Source: Thermopolyspora flexuosa (GTDB taxonomy: Bacteria > Actinomycetota > Actinomycetes > Streptosporangiales > Streptosporangiaceae). Taken from it: a DNA stretch of 64,000 nt. The notes under the pieces were generated by a model. That model did no database searches. It had not been told where the DNA came from and was given only the letters and a program-made list of their open reading frames with translations. The translations under genes and the position numbers were made by a program. Shown here one piece after another: positions 1 through 9,338 of this stretch. Position 1 is the stretch's first letter. The number at the start of each line of letters is the position of its first letter. Where the stretch lies: positions 124,001 to 188,000 of the forward strand of contig NZ_VFPQ01000001.1 of NCBI RefSeq assembly GCF_006716785.1, in the 5' to 3' direction.

Positions 1-46
1 CAACGGCAACTGGACCTGGCCGACGGTCACCTGTACCGCGAACTGA
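1..46 (+). CDS. 3' end of an unidentified, probably secreted protein
   Basis: Only the last 14 codons are in the window, reading NGNWTWPTVTCTAN and then TGA. The Trp/Thr-rich, Cys-containing tail resembles C-termini of exported actinomycete proteins, but that is only an impression. A strong hairpin follows within 20 bases and supports this being a real gene end. No function can be assigned from this fragment. Confidence 0.45.
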   Translation, partial: NGNWTWPTVTCTAN

Positions 47-62
47 GTTCCCGCCCCCCAAA

Positions 63-95
63 GGTGGCGCGGCGGCTCCCGGCCGCCGCGCCACC
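63..95. terminator. Perfect 14-bp stem-loop between convergent genes
   Basis: The arm GGTGGCGCGGCGGC (63-76) is followed by a 5-base loop and the exact reverse complement at 82-95, with a short T run just after it (GCGCTTT). It lies between the end of the plus-strand gene at 46 and the end of the minus-strand beta-lactamase gene at 161, so it probably terminates the upstream gene. Confidence 0.8.
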
Positions 96-112
96 GCGCT
101 TTGCCGTGCCGT

Positions 113-150
113 CTCCGCTCGCCGGGAGCGCCCGTTTCCGGCGAGCGGAG
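113..150. terminator. Perfect 13-bp stem-loop ending the beta-lactamase gene
   Basis: CTCCGCTCGCCGG (113-125) pairs exactly with 138-150 across a 12-base loop. It starts 11 bases beyond the minus-strand beta-lactamase stop and is separate from the 63-95 hairpin, so each convergent gene has its own terminator. Confidence 0.75.
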
Positions 151-160
151 CGCCTCGACG

Positions 161-1057
161 TCAGGACGCGGGCAGCACGCCGAGGCGGGTCAGCAGCTTC
201 CGGGCGACCGGGATGCGCTTCTCGGCGTCGGCGTCCTTGACGACGTCGATGTTGAGGGCGAACGCGTACACCCTCCCGTCACGCTCCACCCAGCCGACCC
301 ACCAGCCGATGCCCGGCTCGGTCGCCGAGCCCCAGCCGGTCTTGGCGTAGAGCGTGTACTTCTTGGTCTGCTCGACCTTCACCAGCTCGCGCACGGTCCG
401 CTGGTGCTTCTTCGCGGCCGGGAGCCGCAGCCGGGCGAGCCGGGACAGGAACCGGGTCTGCTCCACCGCCGAGATCTTCAGCGGCCCGTCGAGCCAGAAC
501 CGGTCCACCTTCGTGCCGACCTGGCGGTTGCCGTAGCCGAGGCGGTTGAGCCACTGCCGCTCCCGCTTGATGCCGATCCGGCGGGCGAGCGTCTGGAACA
601 CCGGGACGTTCGACACCTTGATCGCATCCCGCAGGTTCATGTCCCGCTCCCACTCGGGGATCGGCTGCGGCTGCCCGCCGTACGGGATCACCTCGTTCTC
701 GTCGGCGACGGCGCCGGTCTCCAGCGCGATGAGGGCGTGCGGGATCTTGAAGGTCGAGGCCGGGATCAGCCGCCGGTTCGCCCGCGCCTGGTCGACCACG
801 ACGGTCCGGTTCCGCGCCACGTCGAGCAGCGCGAACGTGCCGGTCACGCCGGCCTCCCGGAAGACCTTCCGCAGATCGTCGCGGACGACCACCCGGCCGC
901 CCTCGGCCGCGTGCCCCACGGCCGCCGCGGTCGCGGCCGTACCCGCCCCGGCGTACGCGACACCGCCCGCGAGCGGCACGGACGCCACGGCCAGTACGGC
1001 GGCGCCCAGCATGGCGCGCAGCCGCAGGCCGCGCAGCGGAGGTCGGCGATGACCCAT
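161..1057 (-). CDS. Class D (OXA-type) serine beta-lactamase
   Basis: A 298-aa secreted serine hydrolase of the class D beta-lactamase family, predicted to open the beta-lactam ring outside the membrane. After an Arg-rich signal sequence with a hydrophobic core at about 16-36, all class D landmarks are present in order: the nucleophile motif STFK (101-104), SNV (149-151), YGN (175-177), a WLDGPLK segment near 189 that matches the OXA omega region, KTGW (239-242) and a WWVGW stretch near 252. The start was chosen at ATG 1057, behind AAGGGGGA, over an in-frame upstream ATG at 1132 that lacks a binding site. The family also includes sensor domains of BlaR/MecR receptors, but no receptor domain is fused here, so an enzyme is more likely. 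The gene stands alone with its own terminator. Confidence 0.9.
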   Translation of the reverse strand: MGHRRPPLRGLRLRAMLGAAVLAVASVPLAGGVAYAGAGTAATAAAVGHAAEGGRVVVRDDLRKVFREAGVTGTFALLDVARNRTVVVDQARANRRLIPASTFKIPHALIALETGAVADENEVIPYGGQPQPIPEWERDMNLRDAIKVSNVPVFQTLARRIGIKRERQWLNRLGYGNRQVGTKVDRFWLDGPLKISAVEQTRFLSRLARLRLPAAKKHQRTVRELVKVEQTKKYTLYAKTGWGSATEPGIGWWVGWVERDGRVYAFALNIDVVKDADAEKRIPVARKLLTRLGVLPAS

Positions 1058-1190
1058 CGATGGTCCCCCTTGCTCTTGATCACAAACGAACCCGTCGATC
1101 AGAGCAGGCGGAGGGGCCACTTGTCCACCCAATATGAAGATTCGTCATGTTTGGTGTGGATATGGCGACCCCGTGCGGCCGTTCCGGGCG

Positions 1191-1439
1191 TCAGGGGCGG
1201 CCCTGGTCGGTACGGCACTGCCGCAGCCAGGCGAAGACCACCTTGCCGAAGTTCACCATCATCGTGTGCGGCCGCTGGCCGGACGTCTGGGTGACCTGCA
1301 GCCCGACCACCCTGCCGTCCTGCATCCAACCGGCCAGGTCGCCCTCGCTCGGCGGCTCGCCGTGGCACCGCAGCGTGAGATCGTGGGGCTGCCCGGCCAC
1401 CCGCAGGTGCAGCTCGTACGTCGGATCCAATCCCGCCAT
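1191..1439 (-). CDS. Small hypothetical protein, 82 aa
   Basis: A compact ORF starting at ATG 1439 behind a clear GGAGG at the right spacing. The product is soluble, without membrane segment or signal, and reads like a small beta-rich protein (alternating hydrophobics in the first 25 residues, then a Gly/Asp turn region and a hydrophobic C-terminal helix around 60-72). I do not recognise a family. It is transcribed in the same direction as the beta-lactamase gene, from about 130 bases beyond that gene's start, so co-expression is possible but the gap could hold a separate promoter. The frame stays open upstream to 1596, but that extension is Arg/Ala-rich low-complexity sequence and was left out. 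Confidence 0.55.
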   Translation of the reverse strand: MAGLDPTYELHLRVAGQPHDLTLRCHGEPPSEGDLAGWMQDGRVVGLQVTQTSGQRPHTMMVNFGKVVFAWLRQCRTDQGRP

Positions 1440-1766
1440 CGTCCGCCTCCAGGGCGTGGTCGCCACGACGAAGGGCGCACGCCGGCTCCGAGCCGGAGCC
1501 CGCCGCCTTCCCGCCCGACCCGACGCCCGGGGGCCGGTGTCGCCGTCCTCGACGAGGCGGGCTGCCCCGTTACCGAGGAAGTATTCGAAGGTCATCCAAC
1601 CCGGGACGAACCGGCCCGGGGGAGCGGGCGCCGGAGATTGATGCGACCGGCGAGGGGGCATACGGATCACCGGGCACACGCCGGGCCGGCCCGGCACGCC
1701 CGTGCCGCCCGCGTTCCCGTGGTGATCACGCGCCCGGACCGGCTCCTGTCGGAGGGGAGGACACGA
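1440..1766. other. Divergent intergenic region of 327 bases
   Basis: It separates the minus-strand 82-aa gene from the plus-strand lactonase gene and must hold both promoters. Apart from the GGAGGGGAGG ribosome binding site at 1751-1760 I see no convincing hexamers, repeats or ORF with coding character. Confidence 0.5.
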
Positions 1767-2645
1767 ATGACGGACACGATCACGGTCGCCGAGGGCTTCC
1801 ACTTCCTTGAGGCGCCGCGGTGGCGCGACGGGCGGCTGTGGTTCTCCGACTTCTACGGCCACCAGGTGTACTCGATGCGCGAGGACGGGTCGGACCTGCG
1901 CACCGAGGCCCACGTGCCCGGACAGCCGTCCGGCCTCGGCTGGCTGCCCGACGGGCGCCTGCTGGTGGTGTCGATGCGGGACCACAAGGTGCTGCGCCGC
2001 GAGCACGACGGCACCCTCGCCGTCCACGGCGACCTCGGCGATCTCCCCGGGCACGCCAACGACATGGTGGTGGACGCCCAGGGCCGCGCGTACGTCGGGG
2101 ACTTCGGCTTCGACCTCATGGCCGGGGAGCCGATACGGCCGACCTCGCTGCACCGGGTGGACCCGGACGGCCGGGTGACCGAGGTCGCCGACGAGCTGTG
2201 GTTCCCCAACGGCTGCGCGATCACCCCGGACAACGTGCTGCTCGTCGCCGAGACCTTCGGCAACCGGGTCACCGCGTTCGACATCGCCCCGGACGGCTCG
2301 CTGGTGAACCGGCGCGTGTGGGCCGAGTTCGGCCCGCTCCCGTCCGAGCGCACGCTCGACAAGGTGCTCGGCTCGCTGCGCGTCGCGGGCGACGGCGCCT
2401 GCCTGGACGCCGAGGGCGGCCTGTGGATCGCCGACGCGCTCGGCAACCGGCTGGTCCGCGCGGTCGAGGGCGGCACGATCACCGACGAGATCAAGCCCGA
2501 CACCCCGGTGTACGCCTGCGCCCTCGGCGGCGCCGCGGGCACCACCCTGTTCGCCTGCGCCGCGCCCGACTTCTTCGAGGAGCCCCGCAAGGCGGCCCGC
2601 GAGGCGCGCATGATCGCGATCGAGGTCACGATCCCCGCGGCCTGA
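1767..2645 (+). CDS. SMP-30/gluconolactonase/LRE family protein
   Basis: A 292-aa six-bladed beta-propeller of the SMP-30 family, enzymes that hydrolyse lactones or phosphotriesters with one divalent metal. Family features are visible: the opening EGFHFLEAPRW with the metal-ligand Glu near residue 13, the repeated blade motif DGRLWFSD-like and AYVGDFGF-like strands, the ligand region LWFPNGCAITPDN around 143-155, and the late D(A)EGGLWIADALGNR motif. It has no signal peptide and is cytosolic. ATG 1767 is preceded by GGAGGGGAGG with 6 bases spacing. A long in-frame upstream extension exists but is non-coding in character. It is a single gene ended by a hairpin, and the real substrate cannot be told. 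Confidence 0.88.
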   Translation: MTDTITVAEGFHFLEAPRWRDGRLWFSDFYGHQVYSMREDGSDLRTEAHVPGQPSGLGWLPDGRLLVVSMRDHKVLRREHDGTLAVHGDLGDLPGHANDMVVDAQGRAYVGDFGFDLMAGEPIRPTSLHRVDPDGRVTEVADELWFPNGCAITPDNVLLVAETFGNRVTAFDIAPDGSLVNRRVWAEFGPLPSERTLDKVLGSLRVAGDGACLDAEGGLWIADALGNRLVRAVEGGTITDEIKPDTPVYACALGGAAGTTLFACAAPDFFEEPRKAAREARMIAIEVTIPAA

Positions 2646-2648
2646 CGA

Positions 2649-2680
2649 CCTGACGGGACGAGCGCCGCCGCGCCGTCAGG
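2649..2680. terminator. Stem-loop between convergent genes
   Basis: CCTGACGG (2649-2656) pairs with CCGTCAGG (2673-2680) across a 16-base GC-rich loop. It sits between the lactonase stop (2645) and the minus-strand membrane protein stop (2697), so it could serve both. Confidence 0.55.
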
Positions 2681-2696
2681 CCGGGGAGCCACCGGA

Positions 2697-5188
<2,492 letters not shown>

Positions 5189-5223
5189 CCCCTCCCGGCG
5201 GGTCCGCCGCGCGACCACCCCGG

Positions 5224-5249
5224 CGAAGTGGCCACTTGATGCCACTTCG
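5224..5249 (+). terminator. Stem-loop downstream of dgdA
   Basis: CGAAGTGGC (5224-5232) and its exact complement GCCACTTCG (5241-5249) flank an 8-base loop 35 bases after the dgdA stop. No T run follows, so termination would be intrinsic-like without a U tract, as is common in high-GC actinomycetes. Confidence 0.5.
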
Positions 5250-5294
5250 TGCAACTTTCAACGGCTTTATTGCTGCCGTCCCCGCCAAGAGATA

Positions 5295-5335
5295 ACAAGT
5301 TTTCCATCCTGACACGTTCAGGTCAGAAAACTTGT
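5295..5335. repeat. 41-bp nested perfect palindrome before the monooxygenase gene
   Basis: The outer arms ACAAGTTTTC (5295-5304) and GAAAACTTGT (5326-5335) enclose inner arms CCTGA (5308-5312) and TCAGG (5318-5322) with symmetric 3-base spacers and a 5-base centre. The element is AT-rich compared with everything around it. It ends 84 bases before the monooxygenase start, where an operator, a leader hairpin or a terminator would all fit. A short ACGGC...GCCGT stem (5261-5279) lies just upstream. Confidence 0.7.
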
Positions 5336-5419
5336 CACCGGCGATAGAGGGGTGTTCATGCTGCGTGACACGCACCTGCCGTACGGCCTGCCCGGGCCGG
5401 CGGTGGCGAGGGAGGGCGA

Positions 5420-6739
5420 ATGTCAGCGGCATCCGAGGGCGGTGCGGTCATGCGGGTGCTGATCGCAGGGGCCGGGATCGCGGGCCTCACCACCGCGCTC
5501 AGCCTGCACGCGGCCGGCATCCGGTGCACCGTGGTGGACCGTGCCCGGCGGCTCACCACGGCCGGGGTGGGCATCAACCTCCAGCCGCACGCGGTACGCG
5601 AGCTCACCGAGCTAGGCCTGGGGGACGACCTCGCCGCGATCGGCGTCTCCATCGCGGAGATGGCCCACTTCGACCGGTTCGGCAACCGCATCTGGGACGA
5701 GCCGCGCGGCGTCGCGGCCGGGTACCGCTGGCCGCAGTACGCCGTGCACCGCGGCGAGCTGCACGCGCTGCTGCTGCGCGCGGCGCACGACCGGCTCGGC
5801 CCCGGCGCGGTGGTCACCGGCCTCGCCGTCGAGGACTTCGCGGAGGTGCCCGGCGGCGTCCGGGTACGGCTGCGCGACCGGACGACCGGCGAGCCCGTGG
5901 AGCGGGAGGCCGACGTGCTCGTCGGGGCCGACGGCCTGCACTCGGCCGTGCGCGCCCGGCTGCATCCGGCCGAGGGGCCGCCGATCGGCAGCGGCATCCT
6001 CATGTGGCGCGGCACCGCGCGGCGCGAGCCGTTCCTCACCGGGCACACCATGATCGTGGCCGGGACGAACTCGGCCGCGAAGTTCGTCGCGTACCCGATC
6101 TCGCCGACCGTGGCGGGCCGGGCCGTGATCAACTGGGTGGCCGAGGTATGGCTGCCGGGCCACCGGATCGCCGCGGACTGGACCGCGCGCGGCCGCCTCG
6201 AGGACGTGCTGCCGCACTTCGGCGACTGGCGGTTCGGCTGGCTCGACGTGGGCGGGCTGATCCGGGCGAGCGAGCAGATCCTCGTGTACCCGATGGTCGA
6301 CCGGGACCCGCTGCCGTTCTGGAACGCCGGCCGGGTCACGCTCGTCGGCGACGCCGCGCACCCCATGTATCCGATCGGGTCGAACGGCGGCTCCCAGGCC
6401 GTGCTCGACGCCCGGGTGCTCGCCTACCACCTCGCGACCGCCCCCGACCCGGCCGCCGCGCTCGCCGCCTACGAGGAGGCCCGGCGGGAGACGGTGAACG
6501 CGATCGTGCTCGCCAACCGCTCGCTCGGCCCCGAGCGCATTTTGCGAACTGTGGCCGAGCGTGCCCCGAATGGCTTCACCGACATCCGGGACGTGTTGTC
6601 GGAAGACGAGATCGCCGCCATCGGCGCCGCGTACCGTAGCACCACCAGCGTCGACGTGGCGATGCTCAACGAGCGGGAGTCCTGGACCCCGCCCCGCGCC
6701 GCCGAGGTCGGCGCGACCCGAACGGCGACCGGAGGATGA
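5420..6739 (+). CDS. FAD-dependent aromatic-type monooxygenase (PhzS/salicylate hydroxylase-like)
   Basis: A 439-aa group A flavoprotein monooxygenase. It has an N-terminal GAGIAGL dinucleotide-binding motif (about 17-23), the family segment GVGINLQPHAVRELTELGL that is typical of the PhzS-like branch, a second FAD motif with GDAAHPMYPIGSNGGSQA near 313-330, and no membrane segments. Such enzymes hydroxylate or oxidatively decarboxylate aromatic or related substrates using NAD(P)H and O2. The start at ATG 5420 has GGGAGGG directly upstream; ATG 5450 is a weaker alternative. The gene lies downstream of dgdA across a 231-base gap with hairpins and upstream of a secreted protein gene that starts immediately at its stop. 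Substrate unknown; involvement with dialkylglycine-derived products is only a positional guess. Confidence 0.85.
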   Translation: MSAASEGGAVMRVLIAGAGIAGLTTALSLHAAGIRCTVVDRARRLTTAGVGINLQPHAVRELTELGLGDDLAAIGVSIAEMAHFDRFGNRIWDEPRGVAAGYRWPQYAVHRGELHALLLRAAHDRLGPGAVVTGLAVEDFAEVPGGVRVRLRDRTTGEPVEREADVLVGADGLHSAVRARLHPAEGPPIGSGILMWRGTARREPFLTGHTMIVAGTNSAAKFVAYPISPTVAGRAVINWVAEVWLPGHRIAADWTARGRLEDVLPHFGDWRFGWLDVGGLIRASEQILVYPMVDRDPLPFWNAGRVTLVGDAAHPMYPIGSNGGSQAVLDARVLAYHLATAPDPAAALAAYEEARRETVNAIVLANRSLGPERILRTVAERAPNGFTDIRDVLSEDEIAAIGAAYRSTTSVDVAMLNERESWTPPRAAEVGATRTATGG

Positions 6740-6741
6740 CC

Positions 6742-7764
6742 ATGTCCCACCCCCCGACCTCCTCGCGCCGGCGCGGCCCGTTACGCGCCGCCGTACTCGC
6801 CCTCGTGCTGCTCGCGAGCGTGTTCGTGCCGCTGCACCCCGCGTCGGCGGCCGCCCTGGTCACCGTGTGCGAGGTCAGGCCCGCGGCCCCGTGGCACGAG
6901 CGGACCGTGCGCGTGCCCAAGCCCGTCGCCGACCACCTGGTCCGGGACACGCTCTCCTACCTCGGCCCGTGCGCCGCGTACGGCGAGCGCGCCCGGCTCG
7001 GCCGCGGCGAGCTGGTGGCCTACGCCCAGGCCGAGGGCCCGGTGCCGACCGCGATCGGCGTGATCTTCCGGCGCGGCACGCTCGACGGCCTGCCGTACCA
7101 TCCGCCCACGGCCGGGCTGTGGTGCCACGACCGGGACGGCGACGGCACCGTCGACCCGCACGCCGAGTGCGCGGGCGGGTACGAGAACGCGCTGCACCTG
7201 TCCCCGGCGTTCAAGCGGAAGGTGGACACGCCGTTCACGTACGTGCTGGTGAACTGGAACCCGCACGGCCACATCCCGGAGGGCGTCTGGGACACGCCGC
7301 ACTTCGACGTGCACTTCTACCTCAACGCCAACGCCGAGCGGCTCGCGATCCGGCCCGGCCCGTGCCCGGTGCTCACCCACTGCGACGACTACCGGCTCGC
7401 CAAGATCCTGCCGCCCGCCCGGTACATCCCGCCGGGGTACGAGGACGTGGACGCGGTCGAGCCCGCGATGGGCAACCACCTGATCGACCCGAGCAGCCCG
7501 GAGTTCCACGGCTCGCCGTTCACCCACACCTTCCTCTTCGGCGTCTACAACGGGGCGATCACCTTCTACGAGCCGATGGTGAATCTCACGTACTACGAGG
7601 GGCTGCGCGACGGTACGATCGCCGGTCGCTGCTTCCCGATCAAGCAGCCCGCGGCGTGGCAGCGCGGCGGCTGGTACCCGACGAGCTACTGCCTGCGCTA
7701 CCGCGCCAACCGCGGCGAGCTCGTCACGTCGCTGGAGAACTTCGTCTACCGCAAGGCCACCTGA
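6742..7764 (+). CDS. Secreted protein with TTHB210-like domain
   Basis: A 340-aa exported protein. It has a Sec signal (SSRRRGPLR then a hydrophobic stretch, cleavage likely after HPASAAA near 34), then a soluble body with four or more Cys. The stretch WDTPHFDVHFY(L) in the middle and the FYEPMVNL region later resemble the TTHB210/DUF5602-like domain seen in other secreted bacterial proteins whose function is not established. A short acidic DRDGDGTVDPHAEC segment near 132 looks like an EF-hand-style calcium loop. The second ATG (6742) was chosen since GGAGG at 6731-6735 abuts the first one (6736). It is translationally adjacent to the monooxygenase gene, so the two probably share a transcript that ends at the 7785 hairpin. 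Confidence 0.75.
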   Translation: MSHPPTSSRRRGPLRAAVLALVLLASVFVPLHPASAAALVTVCEVRPAAPWHERTVRVPKPVADHLVRDTLSYLGPCAAYGERARLGRGELVAYAQAEGPVPTAIGVIFRRGTLDGLPYHPPTAGLWCHDRDGDGTVDPHAECAGGYENALHLSPAFKRKVDTPFTYVLVNWNPHGHIPEGVWDTPHFDVHFYLNANAERLAIRPGPCPVLTHCDDYRLAKILPPARYIPPGYEDVDAVEPAMGNHLIDPSSPEFHGSPFTHTFLFGVYNGAITFYEPMVNLTYYEGLRDGTIAGRCFPIKQPAAWQRGGWYPTSYCLRYRANRGELVTSLENFVYRKAT

Positions 7765-7784
7765 CCACCCTGGTGGGGGGTGAC

Positions 7785-7831
7785 CGGCCGGGCTCGCGCC
7801 GTGATGGGGATGGGCGGAGCGAGCCCGGCCG
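7785..7831 (+). terminator. Rho-independent terminator with 13-bp stem and T run
   Basis: CGGCCGGGCTCGC (7785-7797) pairs exactly with GCGAGCCCGGCCG (7819-7831), followed by TTTT. It ends the transcript of the secreted protein gene just before the convergent CPBP gene. Confidence 0.85.
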
Positions 7832-7843
7832 TTTTCGTCGTCG

Positions 7844-8683
7844 TCATGCCGAGGCCCGGGCCGGCTCGACCCGCGCGGTACGGCGGGGCATGGTGGCGAT
7901 CGCGACGAGCCCGGCGGCGAGGTAGAGCACCGAGACGAGCACGGTCCGGGTGGGGTTGCCGCCCTCGGTGGCGAACACCGGCACGGTGTTGAACGCGAGG
8001 TTGGCCGAGGCGTGCATGAGCATCATCGCGAACACGCTGCCGCCGGTCGCGGCGAACAGCCGGGCGAAGATCATCGTGGCGCCGATGACCTGGAGCGTGA
8101 ACAGCCAGAACTCCTGGTCGGCCTGCGCGGTCCCGGCCCGGAAGAACATCGGCAGGTGCCACAGCCCCCACAACGCGCCGTGGATCACGCACGCGGTGAC
8201 CGGACGCCACCGGTCGAGCGCCCGGGACAGGGCGTAGCCGCGCCAGCCGAGGTCCTCGCCGATCGCGGCGATCCAGAACGTGGCGAGGGTCTGCGCGGTG
8301 GGCGCGACCAGCCAGGCCGCGGGAGCCGTACCGGACAGCAGGGCGTCGATCGCGACGGCGGTGAGCGGCACGGCGAACGGCACGGCGAGCGCGAGCAGGT
8401 ACCAGCGCGGGCCGAAGCGCACCTTGACCGCCATGCCGAGGAGGCGACGCAGCTCCCGGCGGCCGCCGCGGACCGCGGCGAGCGCGCACGCGGTGAGCGC
8501 GGGGGCGAGGATCGCGGTCAGGCCGAGCAGCCCCTGGGTGTCGAGGTCGATGTCGAGGGTGCCGTTCTGGGCGAGGACCACCGGCACGTAGCAGGCCCAG
8601 GTGACCGCCGTGGCCAGCACGTAGAACCAGATCAGCCCGCGGATGTCGGCGCGTCGGGCGTCCCCTCTCAACACCGCTGTCAT
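7844..8683 (-). CDS. CPBP-family intramembrane metalloprotease
   Basis: A 279-aa polytopic membrane protein of the CPBP/Abi (Rce1-like) family. The first conserved motif appears as GEDLGWRGYALSR near 147 (an ED in place of the usual EE), the second as a WHLPMF-type segment near 179, and the third as a late MMLMHASANLAFN with the conserved His/Asn. About eight hydrophobic segments surround these. Members cleave substrates in the membrane or act in bacteriocin immunity, but the target here is unknown. ATG 8683 is chosen because GGAGG lies five bases upstream; an in-frame GTG at 8686 is too close. It is divergent from a TetR gene across 52 bases that contain a palindrome, so it is the likely regulatory target. 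Confidence 0.85.
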   Translation of the reverse strand: MTAVLRGDARRADIRGLIWFYVLATAVTWACYVPVVLAQNGTLDIDLDTQGLLGLTAILAPALTACALAAVRGGRRELRRLLGMAVKVRFGPRWYLLALAVPFAVPLTAVAIDALLSGTAPAAWLVAPTAQTLATFWIAAIGEDLGWRGYALSRALDRWRPVTACVIHGALWGLWHLPMFFRAGTAQADQEFWLFTLQVIGATMIFARLFAATGGSVFAMMLMHASANLAFNTVPVFATEGGNPTRTVLVSVLYLAAGLVAIATMPRRTARVEPARASA

Positions 8684-8700
8684 CACCGCCTCCTTTTTAT

Positions 8701-8729
8701 TTCGGACGTCCGTCTTAGAACGCTACGAT
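8701..8729. promoter_or_regulatory. TetR operator and promoter between CPBP and tetR
   Basis: The perfect palindrome CGGACGTCCG (8703-8712) lies in the 52-base divergent gap. For the plus-strand regulator a TACGAT -10 (8724-8729) sits 17 bases beyond TTCGGA, and only 6 bases before the ATG, so the tetR transcript may be leaderless. A repressor bound here would block both directions. Confidence 0.6.
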
Positions 8730-8735
8730 AGCGCC

Positions 8736-9338
8736 ATGCCACGAGTGGTCGATCACCGGGCCCGCCGCGCCGAGATCGTCAACGCCGTCATCGAGCTGAT
8801 CGCGACCGAGGGGGCGGAGGCGCTGACCGTGCGCAAGGCCGCCGCGGCCGCGGGCCTGTCGACGGGCGCCCTCGCGCACTACTTCGCCGACAAGGACGCG
8901 CTGCTCGCCGCCGCGTTCGCCGAGGTGGTGGCGCGCAGCGGGTTCCGCATCCGCACCCTGCCCGGCGACGCCGACCCCGCCGACCTGCTCTACCAGGCAC
9001 TGCTCGCCCCGCTGCCGCTCAACGACGCCCGCCGTACCGAGTCGCGGGTCTGGCTCGCGTTCCTCGACCGGGCGCTGGTCCGCGAGGACGCCACCGAGCT
9101 GCTGCGCGAGGTCTACGCCGAGTGGCGCCGCCAGGTGAGCGGGATCATCGTGCGCGGGCAGCGCGAGGGCCGGTTCCGCGCCGACATCGACCCCGAGGCC
9201 ACCGCCCACACCCTCACCGCGCTCGTCGACGGCCTCACCGTGCACGCGGTCTTCGACCCCGCCCGCCTCGACGCCGACGTGCTGCGCCGCCTCATCGACG
9301 CCCAGGTACGCTCCCTGCTCGCCGGCCCCGCTCGATGA
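8736..9338 (+). CDS. TetR-family transcriptional regulator
   Basis: A 200-aa regulator. The N-terminal HTH runs from about 8 to 55 with the typical TVRKAAAAAGLSTGALAHYFADKDALL recognition region split by the helix-turn. The C-terminal ligand domain is all-helical, close to the BetI-like C-terminal type. No strong Shine-Dalgarno precedes ATG 8736, consistent with leaderless expression. It is divergent from the CPBP protease gene and probably represses it and itself through the palindrome in between. Its last 47 bases overlap the 3' end of the convergent ABC permease gene. Confidence 0.88.
   Translation: MPRVVDHRARRAEIVNAVIELIATEGAEALTVRKAAAAAGLSTGALAHYFADKDALLAAAFAEVVARSGFRIRTLPGDADPADLLYQALLAPLPLNDARRTESRVWLAFLDRALVREDATELLREVYAEWRRQVSGIIVRGQREGRFRADIDPEATAHTLTALVDGLTVHAVFDPARLDADVLRRLIDAQVRSLLAGPAR

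Noticed and set aside
1134-1766. Long N-terminal extension of the SMP-30 protein
   Set aside because: The extension is Arg/Pro/His-rich, overlaps the 82-aa gene on the other strand, and a strong ribosome binding site precedes ATG 1767.
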